The notes: generated by a model not told the origin, from the letters alone. 64,000 nucleotides of DNA from Methanolinea mesophila (GCF_017873855.1 NZ_JAGGKR010000001.1:1989529-2053528); one strand, 5' to 3'. Counted from the stretch's first letter, positions 27,065-38,009 are shown. A program made the numbers and translations.

Positions 27065-27251
27065 GTCAAAAATAACCCCGGGATGAAGACTTTTCCCCGA
27101 TTAGTCGTGTAACTTTTCTAAAATCCCCTGACAAAAAAACCAATGCTTTTAAGAATGATTTCAACCGGATAACGCAGAGGTAATGGGGGCAATTCAAAAT
27201 CCCGGAGCAACTTCCTCTCCTGCGCGAACGATACGAATAGAATACTGAATA

Positions 27252-28397
27252 TCAGCGAGGGGAAAACGCGTCGAGGATCTTTCCGGTTATCCGGGCTCCG
27301 AGGCTCGGGCTTATGGACTCAAGCCACAGGAAAAAACCGACTTTTGAGGGGGTTTTTCGTTCAAACTTAAAATTACCGTCTTTGTCCTGCACCATCTTCA
27401 GGTATTCCCTCTTCTGGCGGGACCGGAGATAGACCAGAGGTTCGTAATCAGGAAGATCTGTTGCAAGGATAACCTTTGAATACTGGCTCATGAGATTTTC
27501 GAAGTCGAGCTGCCGCCCTTTGATGGAGAGCGCCCGGTCCTGGCAGAGGTTCCTGATGGCCGAGGGATAAAGACCTCCGTACAGGATCTTCTTGACCAGC
27601 CTCGAGGTCTCTTCCGGGGTTTTTGTTCCTTTCACGTCGACCTCTTCGGCGACGTGCTTAAAGACCCTGTTACGCTCCCAGTCGTGATATTTCTGGTAAT
27701 TAAATGGACGTTTCACCCGGATGCTCGTGGCACTGATCATTTTTGCATGCGCTTCCGGAGGCCTGTTCGGCACCCTCCTCGCGTCGTCCCTCCGCAACAG
27801 TCCCTTGATCTCCTCGCAGGATGCGGTCCTGATATTGATATTGTCGGGGGCTTTGAGGAGCCGCTTACCTACCGCGTAATTACTCACGTCGAACGATGAG
27901 ACCAACAGGAATGGGACGCTCTGCTGGTCGAAAAGATACCCGAGCAACTGCTTTTTGTACGCGATCTCCCTCTCGAACTCCTTCATGTCCGAGGCTGAGG
28001 TGACCACCTCAGCGAAGGCGACCCTGTCCTGCCAGTCCACCATGAGGAGATCGAACTCCGCGAGGTCCTGCCCGTTTCCTCTGATGGTGATATCCCCGCA
28101 ACGGGAATAATAAAGGCCGTTCTGTCCGAGCTGGATATTTTTCCGGCCGCAGGGTGCGTCGGCACCCTTGAGCGCGAGATACTTGATCACGTCAGTCCGT
28201 GCCGTGAGTTCAACGAACATCTCGTAGGCGATGGCCTCGTACCAGCGTCCTTCTGCGGTGCGCATCTGTTCTATCTCGGGAGAAAACAATCTTTTGCGCT
28301 CGATCTTGTTCATGTGTCTCACGGCGCTGGCGGCATGCAGCCGTGTAGGCTGGAGAAGTGAACGGTTTTGTTTAAGCCAGCTGGTGAGTTCTCCCAT
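27252..28397 (-). CDS. Hypothetical protein, possible nuclease-like core
   Basis: This 381-residue soluble, basic protein belongs to no family I recognise. Around residues 50-155 the order of acidic residues and strands (an early helix with RWYEAIAYEMF, then EFDLLMVDW, then VAFAEVVTS, followed by a helix with KK) is reminiscent of the PD-(D/E)XK nuclease fold, although the lysine of the ExK motif is absent. The C-terminal half contains many Arg/Lys residues, suitable for nucleic-acid binding. It lies between the glutamate-synthase-like gene and a response regulator, divergent from the latter by about 130 bases. Codon use is like its neighbours. The nuclease idea is a guess. Confidence 0.6.
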   Translation of the reverse strand: MGELTSWLKQNRSLLQPTRLHAASAVRHMNKIERKRLFSPEIEQMRTAEGRWYEAIAYEMFVELTARTDVIKYLALKGADAPCGRKNIQLGQNGLYYSRCGDITIRGNGQDLAEFDLLMVDWQDRVAFAEVVTSASDMKEFEREIAYKKQLLGYLFDQQSVPFLLVSSFDVSNYAVGKRLLKAPDNINIRTASCEEIKGLLRRDDARRVPNRPPEAHAKMISATSIRVKRPFNYQKYHDWERNRVFKHVAEEVDVKGTKTPEETSRLVKKILYGGLYPSAIRNLCQDRALSIKGRQLDFENLMSQYSKVILATDLPDYEPLVYLRSRQKREYLKMVQDKDGNFKFERKTPSKVGFFLWLESISPSLGARITGKILDAFSPR

Positions 28398-28531
28398 GGA
28401 ATTCCTGGTAAGTATTTATTCTTTTTGGTTAAAAAGATACCCGAAGAGATAAAGAAATTCGGTTTGAGGCTGGGCGCGTGAAGGAAAAGACATTTCGGGA
28501 ATACCCTCGAACACTGTACAGGGGAGCGGGA

Positions 28532-29023
28532 GTGTCAGGGGTGAAAGGCAGGGTTCTGGTCGTGGACGATAACGCCTACATCGTCGAAGGGCTCACAGAA
28601 ATCCTGAAAAGAAAGGAGTATTTCCCGATTCCCTGCAGGGGCGGGGAGGAGGCGTTGCAGATCCTGAAATCGACCGAGGTCGATGTGATGTTGCTCGACA
28701 TCTCCATGCAACCTCTCGACGGATGGAAGACGCTCGAACGGGTGCGCACCGACCCCTCGATAGCCGACACTCCGGCAATCATATTCTCGGCAAGGAAGTT
28801 CCTGGAGCACGAAGCGGAGGAGTGTCACTGGCGCGTCGATGCGGTCCTCGCCAAGCCCATCAATACCCGGGACCTCATTGAGGCGATAGAGAAGGCGATT
28901 AAAAGAACGAGGGCTCCTGCATCGGTCCAGGACGACAACGACCCGGATCTCCTCGTGCCGTGGCCGGGGGACGTCGTCTCGCTCGCCGGTGATGCTTCCC
29001 GGGATGGGGGCTCGCGTGACTGA
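28532..29023 (+). CDS. Stand-alone response-regulator receiver protein
   Basis: A CheY-like receiver domain of about 120 residues with a 40-residue acidic tail and no output domain. Phosphorylation-site residues are visible: VVDDN (acidic pocket), DVMLLDISM (phospho-acceptor Asp), and LAKPI (conserved Lys). It likely receives phosphate from a histidine kinase encoded elsewhere and signals by protein contact. GTG 28532 (SGVKGRVLVVDDN) places the first beta strand next to the N-terminus and follows a GGGGAGCGGGAG stretch; an upstream in-frame start at 28478 would add 18 residues without features. Confidence 0.9.
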   Translation: MSGVKGRVLVVDDNAYIVEGLTEILKRKEYFPIPCRGGEEALQILKSTEVDVMLLDISMQPLDGWKTLERVRTDPSIADTPAIIFSARKFLEHEAEECHWRVDAVLAKPINTRDLIEAIEKAIKRTRAPASVQDDNDPDLLVPWPGDVVSLAGDASRDGGSRD

Positions 29024-29136
29024 AAGGATCCGGCAAACGGGAGCCGGGAAGGACCACGATGGTCCTGTGGTCAGACCTATAAATACTTTTAAATACTTTT
29101 CTTGTATTGTAATAATGCTGTGTTGTACTTCTGGGT

Positions 29137-29210
29137 GGGTCCGTAGCTCAGTTAGGTAGAGCGCCTGGCTTTTAACCAGGTGGTCGGGGGTTCAAATCCC
29201 TCCGGGCCCG
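29137..29210 (+). tRNA. tRNA-Lys (TTT)
   Basis: The acceptor GGGTCCG pairs with CGGGCCC (one G-U pair) and is followed by discriminator G. The anticodon loop CTTTTAA gives TTT. The T arm contains GGGGTTCAAATCCC. Upstream, a direct repeat AAATACTTTT (29085-29101) supplies TATA-like sequence 40-50 bases before the 5' end. It is followed 78 bases later by rpoH. Confidence 0.95.
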
Positions 29211-29288
29211 CTACCGCGGTACAGACGTGGTTTTTCACCGGTGATGCATCTGAAAAAAACTTGTAGAATAATTGATGGGGGTTTTTAA

Positions 29289-29540
29289 GTGAGCACCAAA
29301 CTGAATGTGTTGGAACACGTAATGGTGCCGGATCATAAAATCATGACTGAGGATGAGGTGAACGGCCTCCTCTCTTCCTACACTATTACTACCGAGCAAT
29401 TACCAAAAATTTATCATGACGATCCTGCAGTGAAGACCATCGGGGCGAAGGTCGGTGAAGTCATCAGGATCATCCGGGACAGTCATACTGCCGGCAGGGC
29501 CGAATCGTACAGACTTGTTATCAAGCGACCGAAGAAATAA
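29289..29540 (+). CDS. rpoH: DNA-directed RNA polymerase subunit H (Rpo5)
   Basis: This 83-residue subunit is homologous to the C-terminal domain of eukaryotic Rpb5. Typical features are [19 protein letters not shown] at the start, a central [15 protein letters not shown], and the conserved end [12 protein letters not shown]. It is the first gene of the polymerase operon and starts at GTG. In the assembled enzyme it sits on the lower jaw near downstream DNA. The next gene follows within about 65 bases or less. Confidence 0.96.
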   Translation: MSTKLNVLEHVMVPDHKIMTEDEVNGLLSSYTITTEQLPKIYHDDPAVKTIGAKVGEVIRIIRDSHTAGRAESYRLVIKRPKK

Positions 29541-29605
29541 ACGCGGAGCTGGTACATCTGATTGACCGTAGCATTCTATCTAAGGCATATTTTTCGCGCG
29601 AACAC

Positions 29606-31117
29606 GTGGCGCGCCACCAGCTGGACTCGTTCAACAACTTCCTGACCCAGAACCTTCAGAAAGTGGTGAACGAGCAGCGGGTTATCGAGACCGATATCGA
29701 GATCCGGGGACGGAGCAACGAGCCGGTCTGGGTGGAACTGGGAAAGGTGGAGGTGAAGAAACCGCTCGTCAGGGAGGCGGACGGTTCACAGGGAGATCTC
29801 TTCCCGAGTGAGGCAAGGCTCCGAAACCTTACCTATGCGGCGCCGATCCAGCTCGGGCTCACCCTTGTACAGGGAGAAGACCGTCAGGAGCCGGTGATCA
29901 CCACCATCGGGCAGTTACCCATCATGGTGGGGTCGGCAGCATGCAATCTCTATGGGATGAGCGACGACGAACGGGTTCTGCACGGGGAGGACCCCTACGA
30001 CGCCGGCGGCTACTTCATCGTGAACGGAACGGAACGGGTCCTGATGACCCTTGAGGACCTGGCCTCGAACAAGATCATGACCGAGTATACCGAGCGGTAT
30101 AACGAACGGATCTACGTGGCCAAGGTCTTTTCCCAGTACCGGGGCTACCGGGCACTGGTAGTGGTGGAAAGGAACCGGAAGAACCTGCTCGAGGTATCGT
30201 TCCCGTCCGTTGCCGGCCACCTTAAATTCGTCGACCTCATGAGAGCGCTCGGAATGGAGAGCGACCACGACGTGGTGAACGGGGTTTCGACCGACGAGGA
30301 CATCCTTACCTTCATGATGCAGAACCTGGAGGAGAGCGAGTGCGACTCCATTGAGGACGGGATCATGTACGTGGGGAAGAAACTGGCCCCCAACCAGACG
30401 AGGGACTACCAGCGCAAGCGGTCCGAATTCGTGCTTGACAACTACCTCCTCCCTCACCTGAACTACCTCATGCCCGCGGGCTTAAAAGAGGAGGACGAAG
30501 GATACCGCGAGGCGGTTGAGAGCGTAAGGCTCGCGAAGGCGCACTTCCTCGGGAGGATGGCGGAGGCCTGTTTCGATCTCGTCCTTGAGAGACGGAGAAT
30601 CGACGATAAGGACCACTACTCCAACAAGAGGCTCAAACTCGCCGGCGACCTGATGGAGGATCTCTTCCGTATCTCGCTGAACCGGCTGACCAGGGATATC
30701 AAGTACCAGCTCGAGCGGGCCAGCATGCGGCACCGCGATCTCTCCATCGGGACCGCGGTAAGGGCGGACGTCCTGACCGAACGGCTCCTCCACCCCCTCG
30801 CGACCGGCAACTGGGTCGGGGGAAGGACGGGGGTTTCCCAGCTCCTGGACCGGATCGACCACATGAGTGTGCTCTCCCACCTGCGGAGAGTTATCTCTCC
30901 GCTTTCGCGGTCACAGCCCCATTTCGAGGCTCGTGACCTGCACCCCACCCAGTGGGGCCGGATCTGCCCGAGCGAGACGCCCGAAGGACCGAACTGTGGC
31001 CTGGTGAAAAATTTCGCCCAGATGGTCGAGATCAGCAAGGGGGTTCCCGACGAGGACGAGGTCACCAGGATGCTCTATTCCATCGGGGTTGAACCCATCA
31101 AGGGAGGCATGAGATGA
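29606..31117 (+). CDS. rpoB2: DNA-directed RNA polymerase subunit B''
   Basis: The N-terminal half of the split second-largest subunit covers protrusion, lobe and fork-loop regions. Landmarks are [29 protein letters not shown], and the C-terminal [36 protein letters not shown]. 503 residues are counted from GTG 29606. The frame continues upstream and encodes [17 protein letters not shown], which looks like the conserved B'' N-terminus, but the only plausible initiators there are non-standard (CTG 29558 or ATT 29561, the former 9 bases after CGGAG). The true product is probably about 16 residues longer. It overlaps rpoB' by four bases. Confidence 0.95.
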   Translation: MARHQLDSFNNFLTQNLQKVVNEQRVIETDIEIRGRSNEPVWVELGKVEVKKPLVREADGSQGDLFPSEARLRNLTYAAPIQLGLTLVQGEDRQEPVITTIGQLPIMVGSAACNLYGMSDDERVLHGEDPYDAGGYFIVNGTERVLMTLEDLASNKIMTEYTERYNERIYVAKVFSQYRGYRALVVVERNRKNLLEVSFPSVAGHLKFVDLMRALGMESDHDVVNGVSTDEDILTFMMQNLEESECDSIEDGIMYVGKKLAPNQTRDYQRKRSEFVLDNYLLPHLNYLMPAGLKEEDEGYREAVESVRLAKAHFLGRMAEACFDLVLERRRIDDKDHYSNKRLKLAGDLMEDLFRISLNRLTRDIKYQLERASMRHRDLSIGTAVRADVLTERLLHPLATGNWVGGRTGVSQLLDRIDHMSVLSHLRRVISPLSRSQPHFEARDLHPTQWGRICPSETPEGPNCGLVKNFAQMVEISKGVPDEDEVTRMLYSIGVEPIKGGMR

Positions 31118-32928
31118 GACAGGCAAGAGTGTTCGTCGACGGTGCCCTGATCGGGCTGGTGGACGACCCGCGGTCCCTCGTGGGGAACATCAGGGCGATG
31201 CGCCGCCAGGGCGGGATCTCCACGGAGGTAAATGTCTCCTACAAGGAGTTCAACAACGACGTGATCATCCACACCGACCGGGGACGCGCCCGCCGCCCCC
31301 TGGTGGTGCTGCAGAACGGAAAACCCGTCGTGGGCAATGAAGACCTCGAGAAACTCCGTAAAAAAGAGACAGATTTCAATTACTTCATCCAGAAGGGGAT
31401 GATCGAGTTGATCGACGCGGAAGAGGAGGAGGATCTCCTTATCGCGATCAATCCCGAAGACATCTCCCCCGACCATACCCATCTGGAGATCGACCCCTCC
31501 CTGATCCTGGGTATCGGCGCGGCACATGTCCCGTTCCCGGAGCACAACGCGAGTCCGCGTGTCACCATGGGTGCAGGGATGGTCAAGCAGGCGCTCGGAT
31601 TCGGGGCCGCAAACATGAAACTGCGTCCCGACACCAGGAACCACCTGCTCCATTACGTGCAAAAACCACTGGTGCACACCCAGACTTCCGACCTGATCGG
31701 GTCGGACGACCGGCCCGCGGGCCAGAACTTCGTGGTCGCGATCCTCTCGTTCGAAGGGTACAACATCGAGGATGCGCTCATCTTCAACAAGGCCTCGATC
31801 GACCGCGGCCTGGGGAGATCGCACTTTTTCCGGACCTACGAGGGTGAGGAGCGACGTTACCCCGGCGGCCAGGTGGACCGGATCGAGATCCCCGACGAGG
31901 AGGTCGTGGGAGCGCACGGCTCCGAGGCCTACAAGAACCTGGACGACGACGGGGTTATCAACCCCGAGACGGTGGTCCAGGAGAAGGACGTGCTGATCGG
32001 AAAGACCTCTCCGCCCAGGTTTCTGGAAGAACCCACGAGCGACCTGATCACCGTGGAGAAGCGAAGAGACACCTCGGTGACCATGAGGAGCAACGAGCAC
32101 GGCATCGTGGATACCGTGATCATCACCGAGGGCGAGAACAGCTCCCGCCTGGTGAAAGTACGGACCAGAGACCTCAGGGTCCCCGAGGTGGGAGACAAGT
32201 TCGCCTCCCGGCACGGACAGAAGGGGGTTATCGGACTGATCGCCTCCCAGGAGGACATGCCCTTCACCGAGTCGGGAATCTCGCCCGACCTGGTGATCAA
32301 CCCCCACGCGATTCCCAGCCGGATGACCATCGGCCACATGCTTGAGATGATCGGCGGAAAGGTCGGCTCTCTCGAGGGCAGAAGGATCAACGGGACCGCG
32401 TTCTCGGGAGAACTGGAGACCGACCTCCGCGAGTCCCTGAAACGTCTCGGTTTCGCTCACTCCGGGCGCGAAGTCATGTACGACGGGTTTACCGGGCGCA
32501 GGTTCAAGGCCGATATCTATGTCGGCGTGATCTACTACCAGAAACTCTACCACATGGTCTCGTCCAAGATGCATGCCCGGTCCCGGGGACCGGTGCAGGT
32601 GCTCACCCGGCAGCCGACCGAGGGTCGTGCCCGTGAAGGAGGTCTCCGGTTCGGTGAGATGGAGCGCGACGTGATGATCGGTCACGGCGCCGCCATGGCA
32701 TTGAAAGAGCGCCTGCTCGATGAATCGGACAAGGTACAGGAGTACGTGTGCGCCCACTGCGGTATGGTGGCCATGCTCGACCGGAAGTCAAATACCACCC
32801 GGTGTCTTGCCTGCGGCAGCGAGACCGACATCTACTCGGTGGAGATGTCGTACGCGTTCAAGCTGCTGCTCGACGAGATGAAGAGCATGGGAATTGCCCC
32901 CCGGCTGAAGCTGGAGGACGTGGTGTAA
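31114..32928 (+). CDS. rpoB1: DNA-directed RNA polymerase subunit B'
   Basis: This 604-residue C-terminal half of the second-largest subunit includes the hybrid-binding and wall domains. Recognisable parts are [41 protein letters not shown], and a C-terminal zinc-binding pair CAHC...CLAC (the clamp anchor). The ATG overlaps the stop of rpoB'' (ATGA), so the two are translationally coupled. The natural B''/B' split is typical of methanogens, Archaeoglobus and haloarchaea, and is not a frameshift. Confidence 0.97.
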   Translation: MRQARVFVDGALIGLVDDPRSLVGNIRAMRRQGGISTEVNVSYKEFNNDVIIHTDRGRARRPLVVLQNGKPVVGNEDLEKLRKKETDFNYFIQKGMIELIDAEEEEDLLIAINPEDISPDHTHLEIDPSLILGIGAAHVPFPEHNASPRVTMGAGMVKQALGFGAANMKLRPDTRNHLLHYVQKPLVHTQTSDLIGSDDRPAGQNFVVAILSFEGYNIEDALIFNKASIDRGLGRSHFFRTYEGEERRYPGGQVDRIEIPDEEVVGAHGSEAYKNLDDDGVINPETVVQEKDVLIGKTSPPRFLEEPTSDLITVEKRRDTSVTMRSNEHGIVDTVIITEGENSSRLVKVRTRDLRVPEVGDKFASRHGQKGVIGLIASQEDMPFTESGISPDLVINPHAIPSRMTIGHMLEMIGGKVGSLEGRRINGTAFSGELETDLRESLKRLGFAHSGREVMYDGFTGRRFKADIYVGVIYYQKLYHMVSSKMHARSRGPVQVLTRQPTEGRAREGGLRFGEMERDVMIGHGAAMALKERLLDESDKVQEYVCAHCGMVAMLDRKSNTTRCLACGSETDIYSVEMSYAFKLLLDEMKSMGIAPRLKLEDVV

Positions 32929-32935
32929 GGAGGTT
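32927..32935 (+). promoter_or_regulatory. Strong Shine-Dalgarno before rpoA'
   Basis: TAAGGAGGT overlaps the rpoB' stop codon and sits at good spacing before the rpoA' ATG. It is one of the strongest ribosome sites in the operon and fixes the rpoA' start. Confidence 0.7.
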
Positions 32936-32938
32936 ATC

Positions 32939-35578
32939 ATGCCCAGTCCAAAGAGAATAGGAAAAATAGAATTCGGCCTGCTCTCCCCGAAGGAGATCAG
33001 GACCATGAGCGTCAGGAAAGTCATCTGGGCCGATACCTATGACGACGACGGGTTCCCGTATCCCCAGGGGTTAATGGACCTCCACCTGGGAGTGATCGAT
33101 CCCGGGCTTCGGTGCAAGACCTGCGACCAGAAGGCGAGCGAGTGCCCCGGGCATTTCGGGCATATCGAGCTCGCGAAGCCCGTGATCCACGTCGGCTATA
33201 CCCGGCTGATACGGAAACTGCTCAGGGTGACCTGCCGGAGTTGCAGCCGCCTGCTCCTCTCCATGGAGGAGATCGAGAAGGTCGTGGGGACCGAGGACGA
33301 CCTGACCGGTGACGTGCTCTCCGAGAAGGATATCAAGAAGGAGCGGGTCTGCCCCCACTGCGGGGAGCAGCAGCTGAAGATCAACTTCGAGAAGCCCACC
33401 ACTTTCTCGGAGGTGCTTCTGGAAGAGGGCAAGAAGGTGGAGCACAAGCTCACCCCGGCCGATATCCGGGCGCGGCTGGAGAAGATCCCCGACGAGGACC
33501 TCCGCCACCTTGGGATAAATCCCGATGTGGCACGTCCCGAATGGACCATCCTCACTGTACTGCCGGTCCCGCCGGTCACCATGCGCCCCTCGATCATTCT
33601 CGAGAACGGGCAGCGGTCCGAGGACGATCTCACCCATAAACTTGTGGACATCATCAGGATCAACCAGCGGTTCAAGGAGAACCAGGACGCGGGGGCACCC
33701 CAGCTGATCATCGAGGACCTGTGGGAACTGCTCCAGTATCACGTGACTACCTATCTGGACAACGAGGTCGCGGGATGCCCGCCGGCCAGGCACCGGAGCG
33801 GAAGGCCGTTAAAGACCCTCTCCCAGAGGCTCAAGGGCAAGGACGGGCGGTTCCGCGGATCGCTTTCGGGGAAGAGGGTGAACTTCTCGGCCCGTACGGT
33901 CATCTCGCCGGACCCCAACCTGAGCGTGATCGAGGTGGGGATTCCCCTCGCGGTGGCGAACGAGATGTCCATCCCGGTCCACGTCACCCCCTACAATATC
34001 GAAGAGCTCCGCCAGATGGTGCGCTGCGGACCGGTAAGGGCGAGCCTTCAGCAGCCCTGCGGGGCGAACTACGTGATCCGCCCCGACAAACGCAGGCTGC
34101 GGCTGGCGGAAGGGAACCTGGACACCGTTGCCGAGATGCTCGAACCAAGCTGGACCGTGGAGCGCCAGATCCGTGACGGCGATATCGTGCTCTTCAACCG
34201 GCAGCCGTCGCTTCACCGGATGAGCATCATGGCCCACCGGGTCAAGGTCATGGACGGGAGAACATTCCGGCTCAACCCGGCCGTATGCCCGCCCTACAAC
34301 GCAGATTTCGACGGGGACGAGATGAACCTCCACATCCCCCAGACGGAAGAGGCCCGGGCCGAGGCGGCGATCCTCGTCGCAGTGGAGGAGAACATCCTCT
34401 CGCCCAGGTTCGGGGGCCCCATCATCGGTGGGATCCACGACCACGTGTCAGGCATCTTCATGCTCACAAACCAGCTCCGGTGGTTCGAGAAGACCGATGC
34501 CCTCTATCTCCTGAAGAAGATCGAGGTGGACCACCTTCCCGAACCGGGAAGGACTGAGAACGGTATGCCGATGTGGAGCAACAAGCAGGTATTCTCCACG
34601 ATCCTTCCCCCGGAACTGAACATGGTGTTCCGGGCGAGTTCCTGCCAGAACTGCGATACCTGCATGCGTGAGGACTGCGACCGTGACGCCTACGTGAAGA
34701 TCATCGACGGGGAACTGGTCACCGGCACCATCGATAAAAAGGCGGTGGGTGCGTTCGACGGCCAGATCGTGCACCGGATCATCCGGCAGTACGGAATGAA
34801 GCGTGCCGCGGGCTTCATCGACGATGTCACCCAGCTCGCAATCCGTGGAATCATGCTGGACGGTTTCTCCTTCGGGATCGATGACGAAGACCTCTCCAAG
34901 ACGGAATACGGGCAGATCGACGATGTGCTGCATACCGCAATGATGGACGTCCAGCGCCGGATCCGGATCTACGAAGACGGCCAGCTCGAGCCGATGCCGG
35001 GAAGGACGCCTGAAGAGACCCTGGAGATGCAGATCATGCAGGTGCTCGGCAAGGCCCGTGACCGCACCGGTGAGATCGCCGGCCGGCACCTCGGGCTCGG
35101 GAACTCCGCGGTGGTGATGGCGGTGAGCGGTGCCAGGGGTTCAATGCTGAACCTTACCCAGATGGCGGGGTGCGTCGGCCAGCAGTCGGTCCGTGGGGAA
35201 CGCATCATGCGAGGGTACGACGAGAGGACCCTTCCCCATTTCAGAAAAGGCGACCGTGGCGCTGACGCCCGCGGGTTCATCATGCACAGTTACAAAGGCG
35301 GCCTGAACCCTACGGAATTCTTCTTCCATGCGATAGGGGGCCGTGAAGGGCTGGTGGACACTGCGGTGCGTACATCACAGAGCGGGTACCTCCAGCGGCG
35401 GATGATCAACGCGCTCCAGGACCTGAAGGTTGCCTACGACGGCACCGTCAGGACCACGGGAGGGAGGATCATACAGTTCAGGTACGGAGAGGACGGGACC
35501 GACCCCATGAAGAGCAGTTTCGGGGACCCGGTGGACGTAAAGGGCATCGTGGGAAGTATCCTCAAAGAGGAGGTGTAA
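32939..35578 (+). CDS. rpoA1: DNA-directed RNA polymerase subunit A'
   Basis: This 879-residue N-terminal part of the largest subunit holds the catalytic aspartates YNADFDGDEMNLH, which bind the active-site magnesium. The N-terminal clamp zinc sites are CKTCDQKASECPGHFGH and further CxxC pairs (CRSC, CPHC). The bridge-helix-adjacent region reads GARGSMLNLTQMAGCVGQQSV and the trigger-loop region GLNPTEFFFHAIGGREGLVDTAV. It ends exactly where archaeal A' subunits are split from A''. rpoA'' starts three bases after its stop. Confidence 0.98.
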   Translation: MPSPKRIGKIEFGLLSPKEIRTMSVRKVIWADTYDDDGFPYPQGLMDLHLGVIDPGLRCKTCDQKASECPGHFGHIELAKPVIHVGYTRLIRKLLRVTCRSCSRLLLSMEEIEKVVGTEDDLTGDVLSEKDIKKERVCPHCGEQQLKINFEKPTTFSEVLLEEGKKVEHKLTPADIRARLEKIPDEDLRHLGINPDVARPEWTILTVLPVPPVTMRPSIILENGQRSEDDLTHKLVDIIRINQRFKENQDAGAPQLIIEDLWELLQYHVTTYLDNEVAGCPPARHRSGRPLKTLSQRLKGKDGRFRGSLSGKRVNFSARTVISPDPNLSVIEVGIPLAVANEMSIPVHVTPYNIEELRQMVRCGPVRASLQQPCGANYVIRPDKRRLRLAEGNLDTVAEMLEPSWTVERQIRDGDIVLFNRQPSLHRMSIMAHRVKVMDGRTFRLNPAVCPPYNADFDGDEMNLHIPQTEEARAEAAILVAVEENILSPRFGGPIIGGIHDHVSGIFMLTNQLRWFEKTDALYLLKKIEVDHLPEPGRTENGMPMWSNKQVFSTILPPELNMVFRASSCQNCDTCMREDCDRDAYVKIIDGELVTGTIDKKAVGAFDGQIVHRIIRQYGMKRAAGFIDDVTQLAIRGIMLDGFSFGIDDEDLSKTEYGQIDDVLHTAMMDVQRRIRIYEDGQLEPMPGRTPEETLEMQIMQVLGKARDRTGEIAGRHLGLGNSAVVMAVSGARGSMLNLTQMAGCVGQQSVRGERIMRGYDERTLPHFRKGDRGADARGFIMHSYKGGLNPTEFFFHAIGGREGLVDTAVRTSQSGYLQRRMINALQDLKVAYDGTVRTTGGRIIQFRYGEDGTDPMKSSFGDPVDVKGIVGSILKEEV

Positions 35579-36745
<1,167 letters not shown>

Positions 36746-36757
36746 GAGAAATTATAA

Positions 36758-37048
36758 ATGGACTTTAATGCATCATTGCGCAGGGCCATCAAGACGGGCA
36801 ATGTGATCCTCGGGCAGAACGAGACCGAGAAGAGCATCCGGGAGAAAAAAGCCCAGCTTGTGGTCGTAGCGAAAAATTGCCCCCAGGAATTCAGGGAAAT
36901 TATCAACCAAAACAAAGAACTCGATGTCTATGTCTTCGAGGGATCGAGCGTCCAGCTCGGGATGGCCAGTGGAAAACCGTTCATGGTAAGCGCGCTTGCT
37001 GTCGTTGACCCGGGTGAATCAGATATTTTAAGCCTAAAGAGGGCATGA
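36758..37048 (+). CDS. rpl30e: Ribosomal protein eL30
   Basis: The 96-residue L7Ae/L30e-fold protein binds rRNA kink-turns. Characteristic sequence is LRRAIKTGNVILGQNETEKSI and VVVAKNCPQEFR. It lies in the standard archaeal order between rpoA'' and nusA, with 12 and 1 base spacing, so it is translated from the same transcript. Confidence 0.95.
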   Translation: MDFNASLRRAIKTGNVILGQNETEKSIREKKAQLVVVAKNCPQEFREIINQNKELDVYVFEGSSVQLGMASGKPFMVSALAVVDPGESDILSLKRA

Positions 37049-37049
37049 A

Positions 37050-37499
37050 ATGGCAGAAGTTGTGCTGACCGAAGACTGCATGCGCCTGATCTCCCAGTTC
37101 GAGCGGCTTACCGGTGCAGGGAGCAGGGACTGCGTCATTGACGAACGGAACAACCGGATAATCTTCGTGATCAATCCGGGTGAAATGGGACTCGCTATCG
37201 GGAAATCCGGCTCTTCCATCAAGAAAGCGATGGAAGTGATGGGCAAGAGGATCGAGGTCGTCGAGTATGCCTCGAACGCCGAGCAGTTCCTGAAGAATTG
37301 TTTCCTTCCCGCCAAGGTCCTTAACGTGGACCTTGAAGGCAATGACGACGAGAAGGTGGCATATATCACCGTAGCGGATGAAGACCGCGGCATCGCGATT
37401 GGAAAAGAAGGAAAGAATATTTTCAAGGCGAAGAAGCTCGCCCAGCGTCAGTACAACATTGCAGACGTACTTCTCACTTCAAACGAAGAAGCTTCTTAA
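37050..37499 (+). CDS. nusA: NusA-like transcription termination/elongation factor
   Basis: This 149-residue archaeal NusA contains only the two KH domains (GLAIGKSGSSIKKA with GxxG loop; GIAIGKEGKNIFKA). The bacterial polymerase-binding and S1 domains are absent, as is usual in archaea. It is the last gene in this operon: the stop is followed by eight T after nine bases. In many archaea the operon continues into rps12, rps7 and the elongation factors; here it stops. Confidence 0.95.
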   Translation: MAEVVLTEDCMRLISQFERLTGAGSRDCVIDERNNRIIFVINPGEMGLAIGKSGSSIKKAMEVMGKRIEVVEYASNAEQFLKNCFLPAKVLNVDLEGNDDEKVAYITVADEDRGIAIGKEGKNIFKAKKLAQRQYNIADVLLTSNEEAS

Positions 37500-37508
37500 C
37501 CTTCCCGC

Positions 37509-37516
37509 TTTTTTTT
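37509..37516 (+). terminator. Oligo-T terminator of the RNA polymerase operon
   Basis: Eight consecutive T start nine bases after the nusA stop, in a pyrimidine-rich context. No gene on the same strand follows for more than 7 kb. Confidence 0.6.
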
Positions 37517-37534
37517 ACTAATTAACGAATGATT

Positions 37535-37804
37535 TCAACCGATCGAATTTTCATCAGCGTACCTCGTATCCGAATATTCAATTGACCTTGTCGGATCTTG
37601 CCCGTTGTTGACAGGATAGTCCCGCCCTGGGAGAATTCTCACTGAATGAGACGCGACAACCCCGACCCTGTAGAACCGTGACTCCGAATAATTCCAGGTC
37701 TTTACCCGGATTGACGAAACAGGATCGTCGCTCCCGTCCACAGGGCAGGCACCGCGCTCTCCGAAGGCAGCGGTGGTATTGACGCCGGAATTCATGGTCC
37801 CCAC
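37535..37804 (-). pseudogene. Possible remnant of an extracellular protein gene
   Basis: An 89-residue minus-strand frame reads like coding sequence (TMNSGVNTTAAFGERGACP, VKTWNYSESRFYRVGVVAS, DYPVNNGQDPT), with balanced codons and polar, tyrosine-rich composition. The first possible start (GTG) sits just after a stop codon, and a different frame upstream continues with plausible sequence (GPGDGDLSSTW), as would happen after a frameshift. No family recognised and no ribosome site. It may instead be a chance open frame. Confidence 0.3.
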
Positions 37805-37816
37805 GTAGAAGAAAGA

Positions 37817-37983
37817 TCACCATCACCGGGACCGGTCAATGCGATCAGTTTGAGCATGGTGATACGCGACGACCGAGAGAAAATACACCCCTCACCTTCG
37901 TAAATACATTCGTGTATCCGCCCGTGGTGCGTCAAATCGTTCCACGCGATCCCGTGATTCGAAATTCACCGTAAGGCTGCAGG
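37817..37983. other. Remainder of the nusA-DUF11 intergenic region, no gene
   Basis: Convergent intergenic DNA. Apart from the possible remnant at 37535-37804, I see no coding sequence. A short hairpin with a TTCG loop (ATACA-TTCG-TGTAT) lies at 37904-37917. Confidence 0.4.
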
Positions 37984-37991
37984 AAAAAAAA
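37984..37991 (-). terminator. Oligo-T terminator of the DUF11-repeat gene
   Basis: Eight T on the minus strand lie 18 bases after the stop codon of the giant repeat protein. Confidence 0.5.
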
Positions 37992-38009
37992 GATAGATTT
38001 GTCCGGGGG

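Noticed and set aside
31075-32757. Minus-strand frame of 560 codons opposite rpoB'
   Set aside because: Mirror of a highly conserved polymerase gene; GC-rich third positions produce long antisense frames. His- and Gly-rich composition is typical of such shadows.
29606-32928. Split B subunit considered as a frameshifted gene
   Set aside because: The four-base ATGA overlap and the break position match the natural B''/B' split of methanogens and relatives.
37904-37917. Small hairpin ATACA-TTCG-TGTAT as a functional RNA
   Set aside because: Only five pairs, mostly A-T, and no surrounding structure; chance occurrence is likely.
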